Source: Geomonas propionica (GTDB taxonomy: Bacteria; Desulfobacterota; Desulfuromonadia; Geobacterales; Geobacteraceae). Taken from it: 64,000 nt of DNA. Below, piece by piece: positions 59,008-64,000 of this stretch. A model generated the notes under the pieces. The model made no database searches. It worked only from the letters and a program-made list of their open reading frames with translations, and was not told the DNA's origin. The translations under genes and the position numbers were made by a program. The first letter of the stretch is position 1, and each line of letters begins with the position of its first letter. Where the stretch lies: contig NZ_JAEMHK010000005.1 of the NCBI RefSeq assembly GCF_016458235.1, positions 186,001 to 250,000 of the forward strand. Reading direction: 5' to 3'.

Positions 59008-60645
59008 TCAGCGATCGTCGCCTCTCTGGAAGCCCCTGCCGCCTGACGATTCGCCGCGTCCGCGTCCCTGTCCCGGTTCGGAATCCCGCACCGGTCGTGC
59101 GGGCTCAGCGGGCTCGGCCCGAGGCGCCGGCGTTACGGCCGGTGTCGGCGCGACCCTCGGCTTCTCGACCCGCGGCGTGACCGGCCGTACCGGTGTAGCC
59201 GGGACTGCCTTGACCGGCGGCTCGGCAGCCGGAGCGTGGGGCGCGCCCCCTCGTACTGCAGGAGCGGCTGGCGCGGATGGCGTTGCCGAGGTCCCGGCCG
59301 GAGGCTGCACGGCGGGGCGGTTTATCGGGCGGGGTTCCCTGCGCCGGTTCTCTCCCTTGCCAGGGCGTCCCGTCGGCTCACCGGTGACCGCCTGCGGCGG
59401 CTGCGTTCCGGTCTGGACCTGGGGCTCCTGCTTGGGCTGCCGGGGGCCGCGCTGCCGGCCCGGCTGCGCCTGCGGCTGGACCGATTCCACCTTGGGCTGT
59501 GTCGGCGTCGGCTGCCGCTGTGCCGCGGGTGGGGTCACACCCGGTTTGGTCGGCGTGGTCACGGGGGCAGGTACGCCCGGCGCGGGCGCCGCCTCACGCC
59601 GGTTCCACGGCTCGCTGCGCCGCTCGCCTCGCGGCGGCTGCTGTTCTAACTTGCCGGGGCGCTGCTGCTCAACTTTGCCGGGGCGCTGCTGCTCAACTTT
59701 GCCGGGCCTTGGCTGTTCGACCCTGCCCGGGCGCGGTTGCTCGACCCGCGGGCGCCGCGGATCTACCCGCACCGGCGGCATCTTCCCTTCGTCCCGATAC
59801 CGCCTGCTCTCCACGCGCAGCTGTTCCCGGTATTTGCGTGTGTCGCGCTGCACCACCCGCTGATTGATCGTGATGGTCGCGGCGCGCTTGCTGACGTAGA
59901 TGCCGCCGCGGTCGCGGACGTAGGGTCGCGATCGGGTGACCCATCCGTCTCCCCGCCAGCCGTGGTAGTAGACCCTGCGTTCGCGCCAGTTGCAGTCCCG
60001 GTTCAGCCAGGGGCCGATGGTGAAACCGACGCTGAAAGTGATGAAGGGGGTGCTGGGGTAGTAGCGTTCCACGTACACGACGGTCGGGTCGTATACCGGC
60101 ACGTAGACGTACTGCGGACGCGCGGGGACGATGCGGATTACGTCACCCTCGAAGAAAACCTGCTGCTCTCTGGTGCTGAAAAGATTCCCCTCGTCGTAAG
60201 CGAAGCGGCGCAGTCTCTGGATGGCGTCCATCACGTCCTGGGGCTGCTCGATATAGGCCTGCCCCACCGAAGCGGTCCACTGGTACTCGCGGTCCATCAT
60301 GTACAGCACCCGCGGGTAATGCGCCACCGCACGCACGCTGATGTCCCACGGTTGATAGTCGATGCGCGAGGTCTCCCCGTAGAGCCGGACGAAATTGGCG
60401 GCGTCGTGGATCTGGTCGACGAAGGTGGCCGCCGGCAGAATCTGGGCGATCAGGGGGTCCGGGTAGAGCGCGATCCGGGCCAGCAGGTCGTCCAGTTCCT
60501 CGGGGTAGAGCAGGTCGGCGTCGGCATAGCCGTCCTGGTCCGAGATCTGGTAGTAGCCGGGCTCCGATTGAGCTTGGACCGGCGAGGTAGTGACAGTAAG
60601 CGGGAATATTACTGCCAGTAACAGGATGATCAATAACCTTTTCAT
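59008..60645 (-). CDS. DUF3300 exported protein with Pro/Gln/Arg-rich tail
   Basis: 545 residues. A signal peptide (to about residue 25, ending VQA-QS) leads to a DUF3300 domain (~45-270: ELDDLLARIALYPDPLIAQILPAATF, QPWDISVRAVAHYPRVLYMM, QPQDVMDAIQRLR, RPQYVYVPVYDPTVVYVERYY). The rest is a disordered tail rich in Pro, Gln, Arg and Ala. It includes five 8-residue units of VEQxRPGK type (59641-59751), which are 24-bp repeats in DNA. The protein is periplasmic or surface-located with unknown function. GAAAGCT weakly precedes the ATG. Confidence 0.85.
   Translation of the reverse strand: MKRLLIILLLAVIFPLTVTTSPVQAQSEPGYYQISDQDGYADADLLYPEELDDLLARIALYPDPLIAQILPAATFVDQIHDAANFVRLYGETSRIDYQPWDISVRAVAHYPRVLYMMDREYQWTASVGQAYIEQPQDVMDAIQRLRRFAYDEGNLFSTREQQVFFEGDVIRIVPARPQYVYVPVYDPTVVYVERYYPSTPFITFSVGFTIGPWLNRDCNWRERRVYYHGWRGDGWVTRSRPYVRDRGGIYVSKRAATITINQRVVQRDTRKYREQLRVESRRYRDEGKMPPVRVDPRRPRVEQPRPGRVEQPRPGKVEQQRPGKVEQQRPGKLEQQPPRGERRSEPWNRREAAPAPGVPAPVTTPTKPGVTPPAAQRQPTPTQPKVESVQPQAQPGRQRGPRQPKQEPQVQTGTQPPQAVTGEPTGRPGKGENRRREPRPINRPAVQPPAGTSATPSAPAAPAVRGGAPHAPAAEPPVKAVPATPVRPVTPRVEKPRVAPTPAVTPAPRAEPAEPARPVRDSEPGQGRGRGESSGGRGFQRGDDR
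59641..59751 (-). repeat. 24-bp tandem repeats inside the DUF3300 gene
   Basis: The coding strand repeats a 24-base unit about five times, giving RVEQPRPG, RVEQPRPG, KVEQQRPG, KVEQQRPG and KLEQQPPR. Two inner units are almost identical in DNA, so copy number may vary by slippage. Confidence 0.8.
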
Positions 60646-60743
60646 AGCTTTCTCCTAAGGCTTGGTGCTCTCTGCCCCACCGGTCCAGTCTAGCAGAAGC
60701 CGTCTGGCAAGGCAAAGCGGGCAGGGGCGCTCCAAGCCGTGTA

Positions 60744-63140
60744 TCAACAGGCGGCACGCATCTCCATGATCTTCGCGTGCAGCCCCTCCATGTCGAAGGG
60801 TTTCTGGATGTAGTGCAGCTCCCGGTCCGCGCTCATGTCGCACTTGGCGATGATGTCGGAGGAGTAGCCGGTCATGAACAGCACCTTGGTTTCCGGACGC
60901 AGCCCCGCGATGCCCCGCGCCATTTCCAGGCCGTTCATTTCCGGCATGATCACGTCCGAGAGCACCAGGTCGATGTCGTGGGCCGGTTCTTCGCAGATGG
61001 AGAGAGCGACGTGGGGAGTCGCTGCCTGGATCACCCGGTAGCCGATCTTCTCGAGCATCTGGGTCGCCATGGCCCGCAGCATGTCGTCGTCCTCGACCAC
61101 CAGCACGGTCCCGGTGCCCTGCAGGGTGCCGGTCGCCCTGTGCCCAGCGGGGAGCAGTTCTCCGGTCAGTTTCGGCAGGTAGATGCGGAAGGCGGTGCCG
61201 TGTCCCGGTTCGCTCTCCACGTCGACGAAGCCGCCGTTCTGGGTCACGATGCCGTAGACCGTGGCGAGCCCGAGGCCGGTGCCCCGTCCCACCTCCTTGG
61301 TGGTGAAAAAGGGCTCGAAGATCCGCTTCACCAGCTCCCGGTCCATCCCTGTGCCGGTATCGATGACGCTCAGGCAGGCATACGAGCCGGGCTTCGCGTC
61401 CAGGCGGTAATCGCAGAAGACGTCTTCGACCACCACGTTCTCCGTCTTTATGGTGAGCGCCCCGCCTTCGGGCATGGCATCCCGGGCGTTAACTGCGAGG
61501 TTCATCAGGATCTGGTCCACCTGCGAGGGGTCGATCTTCACGGTCCACAGCGCGGGTTCGGGGATGAAGCTTAAGCGGACCTCCTCGCCGATCAGCCTGC
61601 TCAAGGTCTTCTCCGTTTCCAGGCAGTGCTCGTTCAGGTTCACCGCTCTCGGCGAGATGATCTCCTTGCGGGAGAAGGCGAGCAGCTTGCGCACCATGTC
61701 GCGGGAGCGCTCGCCAGCCTTGATGATCTCCTGCAGGTAGATCCACAGCGACGTGGCTTCGGTCGTCTCGAGTTGGCCCAGTTGCGCGTAGCCGAGCATC
61801 ACACTCAGCATGTTGTTGAAGTCGTGCGCCACGCCCCCGGCCAGCTGTCCTATCGACTCCATCTTCTGCGAGTGCCGGAACTGCGCCTCGATCTTTCTGT
61901 GCTCGGTGATGTCGATGCCGAAGCAGAGGGTGCCGATGTGCACTCCCTTCTCGATGATGGCGCTGTTGCGCCAGGAGATGGTGCGCATGGCTCCGGCCTT
62001 GGTCACTATCTGACCCTCGCAGGCGTCCATGCGCGGGTTGTCCGCGTGCATCTGCGGGCCGCCGCACATCTTGTAGAAGGCCTCAGCCCCCATCACCGTC
62101 TCGAACCAGTTCTGGCCGGCGAGTTCCTCCTGGCTGTAGCCGGTCACCTCCTCGGCGGTCCGATTGATCAGGGTCACTCTCCCCTTGAGGTCGAGCCCGA
62201 GGATCATGACACTGGCTGCCTGGATCAGGTTCTCGGTGTACTCCTTGGCGCTGCGGAGCGCTTCTACAGCCTGCCTGCGCTCGGTGATGTTCACTACGGA
62301 CAGGACGGTGCCGGCGATGCGCCCCTCCTGGTAGACCGGGGTGGCGCCGCAGGCGATGGTGACCGTGCTGCCGTCCTTGCACATCAGGTCGGCTTCGAAG
62401 TTTACCAGGTCCTCGGCCCCGCTGGCCACCAGGTTCAACTGCTCGATCACCATGTCCTGTGACTCCGGGCAGACCAGCTCCGGGATGCCTCTGCCCTGAA
62501 GCTCCTCCGGGGTATAACCGCTGGTTTCGGTGCAGCGCCCGTTGAGCAGCCCGATGGTGCCGTCCAGGTTGAGCACGATGAGCGCGTTGGCGCTGCTCTC
62601 CATCACCTTTCTCAGGAAGTCGTAGGAGTCCTGCAGCTGACGGTTGGCGCGGTTTATGGCACGGAAGGGGAGCAGTATGAAGACGATGACGGCGATGCCG
62701 AGCCCGATCACCGCCACCACCAGGGTCTTCTTCAGGATGGGGCGCAGTGAGCGGCTGATCTCGACGCTGCCGATCACCCTGTCGCCGTAGCGGATCGGCT
62801 GTGAGCGTTCAACGACCGGGGCATCGGGGACGTTACCGCTGGCGGCCAGTTCGCTACCGACCGAGTCCAGGATGCGATGTTTTTCCTTGTGTGCGGGGGC
62901 GCCGTGATGGGAGAGCAGGGTGTCCAGCCGGTGCGCCTCGCTGTGCCACGAATCGGGGGCGAGGTCGCCCAGGCCGGAAATGATCCGGGCGTTTATCTCG
63001 GCTTCGGTTTCGAGGCTGCCGACGGCGTACTGGTAACTGATGGCGAAATAACCAAGGGGGAAAATGAGCGCTACGAAGAAGGCAAGCAGCACGGTGCAGT
63101 TGGCGGTGAAGTGGACTGTTTGCTTCTCAGAACCAGTCAT
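60744..63140 (-). CDS. Hybrid histidine kinase with PAS domains and C-terminal receiver
   Basis: 798 residues. Two membrane helices (~16-36 and ~140-162) flank a ~100-residue periplasmic region. Two PAS domains follow (~185-300 with LNLDGTIGLLNGRCTETSGYTPEEL; ~310-430 with LDLKGRVTLINRTAEEVTGYSQEEL), then HisKA with His in GQLAGGVAHDFNNML, HATPase (NARDAMPEGGAL; GTGLGLATVYGIV), and a receiver (VVEDDD; LSDVIMPEMNG; MTGYSS; QKPFD). Start ATG 63140 is chosen for AAGGAGCG upstream; the frame is open to 63275. HDFNN is typical of kinases that signal through a built-in receiver. No output regulator is adjacent. Confidence 0.93.
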   Translation of the reverse strand: MTGSEKQTVHFTANCTVLLAFFVALIFPLGYFAISYQYAVGSLETEAEINARIISGLGDLAPDSWHSEAHRLDTLLSHHGAPAHKEKHRILDSVGSELAASGNVPDAPVVERSQPIRYGDRVIGSVEISRSLRPILKKTLVVAVIGLGIAVIVFILLPFRAINRANRQLQDSYDFLRKVMESSANALIVLNLDGTIGLLNGRCTETSGYTPEELQGRGIPELVCPESQDMVIEQLNLVASGAEDLVNFEADLMCKDGSTVTIACGATPVYQEGRIAGTVLSVVNITERRQAVEALRSAKEYTENLIQAASVMILGLDLKGRVTLINRTAEEVTGYSQEELAGQNWFETVMGAEAFYKMCGGPQMHADNPRMDACEGQIVTKAGAMRTISWRNSAIIEKGVHIGTLCFGIDITEHRKIEAQFRHSQKMESIGQLAGGVAHDFNNMLSVMLGYAQLGQLETTEATSLWIYLQEIIKAGERSRDMVRKLLAFSRKEIISPRAVNLNEHCLETEKTLSRLIGEEVRLSFIPEPALWTVKIDPSQVDQILMNLAVNARDAMPEGGALTIKTENVVVEDVFCDYRLDAKPGSYACLSVIDTGTGMDRELVKRIFEPFFTTKEVGRGTGLGLATVYGIVTQNGGFVDVESEPGHGTAFRIYLPKLTGELLPAGHRATGTLQGTGTVLVVEDDDMLRAMATQMLEKIGYRVIQAATPHVALSICEEPAHDIDLVLSDVIMPEMNGLEMARGIAGLRPETKVLFMTGYSSDIIAKCDMSADRELHYIQKPFDMEGLHAKIMEMRAAC

Positions 63141-63470
63141 GGCAAGCGCTCCTTGCGCAGCAACCAAATCAGGATCTCGTGCTCCGCGAACGGGTCGCGG
63201 CCAACTGTCTCTAATACCAGCTGCGCACATTAACATCATTTTAGGAGAAAGAGAAGTACATTGTACGCGATTCACCTAAAAACATTCATCGAGTAACTGT
63301 CTCGCTCTGTCTATGGTGCGGCGACTGTGAGGAGGGATGGACGCACTTGTCGAACAGGGTGTCACACCTACTATGAGATAGGGATCCGCCACGCGCATAG
63401 TGGCAGGTAGAGCCTATTCGGGTGCGCGATTATGTATACGCGATTGCGGCCGCGACACCGGCCATATGCG

Positions 63471-63499
63471 TTGACAGCATCCGGGGCTTCTTGTATATA
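63471..63499 (+). promoter_or_regulatory. Predicted sigma-70 promoter of the CbiM-type gene
   Basis: TTGACA (63471-63476), a 17-base spacer and TATATA (63494-63499). The start would be near 63506. Confidence 0.7.
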
Positions 63500-63504
63500 T
63501 TTTC

Positions 63505-63531
63505 GTGTTACTGAAATGAAAAACGTGCTAC
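63505..63531 (+). promoter_or_regulatory. Candidate metal-regulator operator, GTGTTAC and GTGCTAC
   Basis: GTGTTAC (63505-63511) and GTGCTAC (63525-63531) are direct repeats exactly 20 bases apart at the predicted start site. GTGTTAC is, from memory, the half-site described for NikR in deltaproteobacteria, but there the second half is inverted, so NikR binding is only a suggestion. Confidence 0.35.
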
Positions 63532-63560
63532 CGCACTCTGGACGGCACGGGAGGAAGATC

Positions 63561-64000
63561 ATGCACATGGCGGACGCTCTGCTCTCGCCCACGGTAGGCG
63601 CGGCCATGTGGGCCGTCTCCGCGGGTGGCGTCGCTCTCTGCTCGGCGCGGCTGTGCCGGGAGCGGGACGACCGCCTGGCGCCGCTCATGGGGGTGCTCGG
63701 GGGCTTTCTCTTCGCCGCTCAGATGATCAATTTCTCCATCCCCGGCACCGGGTCCAGCGGTCACTTGACCGGCGGCCTGCTCCTCGCCATCCTGCTCGGC
63801 CCCAGCGCCGCCTTGCTCACCGTTGCTTCCGTCTTGATGATCCAGGCCTTTTTCTTCGCCGATGGCGGTCTGCTTGCCCTTGGTTGCAACATCTTCAATC
63901 TCGGCATCGTCCCGGCGCTCCTGGTATACCCGCTTTGCTACCGCAGGCTGATCGGAACCGCACCCGGGCGCCTGCGCGAGACGGTGGTGACCTTTGTCTC
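63561..64000 (+). CDS. CbiM/NikM-type ECF transporter substrate-binding membrane protein (3' end cut)
   Basis: 146 residues are visible. The protein begins MHMADALLSPTVGAAMWAVS, the CbiM/NikM N-terminus in which the first residues (His2 after Met) form the metal site. FAAQMINFSIPGTGSSGHLTGGLLLAILLGP and GCNIFNLGIVPALLVYPL are the next conserved membrane segments. The family imports Co2+ or Ni2+ as part of an energy-coupling-factor ABC transporter. Metal choice cannot be settled here; the missing downstream genes would tell. GGGAGGAAGATC precedes the ATG, and the gene runs off the window. Confidence 0.93.
   Translation, partial: MHMADALLSPTVGAAMWAVSAGGVALCSARLCRERDDRLAPLMGVLGGFLFAAQMINFSIPGTGSSGHLTGGLLLAILLGPSAALLTVASVLMIQAFFFADGGLLALGCNIFNLGIVPALLVYPLCYRRLIGTAPGRLRETVVTFV

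Larger units (their letters stand above)
63141..63560. other. Divergent intergenic region between hybrid kinase and CbiM-type gene
   Basis: 420 bases with no credible gene. It contains a CGCGATT direct repeat (63425-63456 area), the predicted promoter at 63471-63499 and paired GTGxTAC boxes just downstream of it. I see no cobalamin riboswitch core. Confidence 0.5.

Overview
The window is ordinary chromosomal DNA of a GC-rich (roughly 60-62 % GC) anaerobic Geobacterales bacterium, most like Geobacter, Citrifermentans or Geomonas. The signs are a selenocysteine formate dehydrogenase with Tat export, many two-component and sigma-54 regulators with Cache sensors, haemerythrins, orphan chemotaxis proteins, an acetate kinase/phosphotransacetylase pair, and small conserved genes typical of that group. 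No rRNA, tRNA, insertion sequence, prophage or CRISPR array was seen.

Region 1 (1-5,400): the end of an MshEN-receiver protein, yacG, gltX, a 56-residue 2[4Fe-4S] ferredoxin with a TTG start, and convergent ackA and pta. Region 2 (5,400-9,740): molybdenum cofactor synthesis. moeA-moaC-moaB run leftward behind a probable Moco riboswitch with an intrinsic terminator; moaA and a MOSC protein run rightward. Region 3 (9,750-20,300): a Cache sensor kinase and sigma-54 activator lie divergent to fdhA(Sec)-fdhB-NrfD-type fdhC, an fdhD-mobA fusion, and tatA. The intergenic region holds a textbook -24/-12 promoter and two palindrome systems. Together these genes make, load, export and regulate one periplasmic formate dehydrogenase.

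Region 4 (20,400-28,630): haemerythrin, SDR, a SRPBCC-DUF302 fusion and DUF488, then an operon of an aconitase-family protein (one Fe-S ligand Cys replaced by Ser) with pyruvate-dehydrogenase-type E1alpha, E1beta and E2. Region 5 (28,770-36,540): a lone CheY behind a FliA-type promoter, an MCP, a thioesterase, a rhomboid protease, a flavin/PNPOx protein, DUF2007, DoxX, a lone receiver, a C-depleted low-GC stretch with three perfect 28-bp repeats, and an unknown basic-tailed protein.

Region 6 (36,600-46,520): a second Cache kinase/sigma-54 activator pair, paralogous to the formate dehydrogenase pair but linked to a haemerythrin; then two small envelope proteins, a P2-type cation ATPase and a Kef-type antiporter. 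Region 7 (46,650-57,260): glycogen phosphorylase, a CheW with a FliA-like promoter, a 60-residue membrane protein with a possible sigma-54 promoter, a secreted Gly-rich/PKD-like protein with a near-consensus sigma-70 promoter, and leftward genes for Ppx/GppA, an HhH protein, SixA, an ACT-like protein, a small unknown and an HTH protein with a Cys/His tail. Region 8 (57,500-64,000): an M20 amidohydrolase, a DUF3300 protein, a hybrid histidine kinase and the start of a CbiM-type metal transporter.

The best candidates for a second look are the formate dehydrogenase regulatory region, the Moco riboswitch, the Ser-for-Cys aconitase, and the C-depleted repeat region at 34,940-35,340. I did not find a clearly new defence or mobile system.
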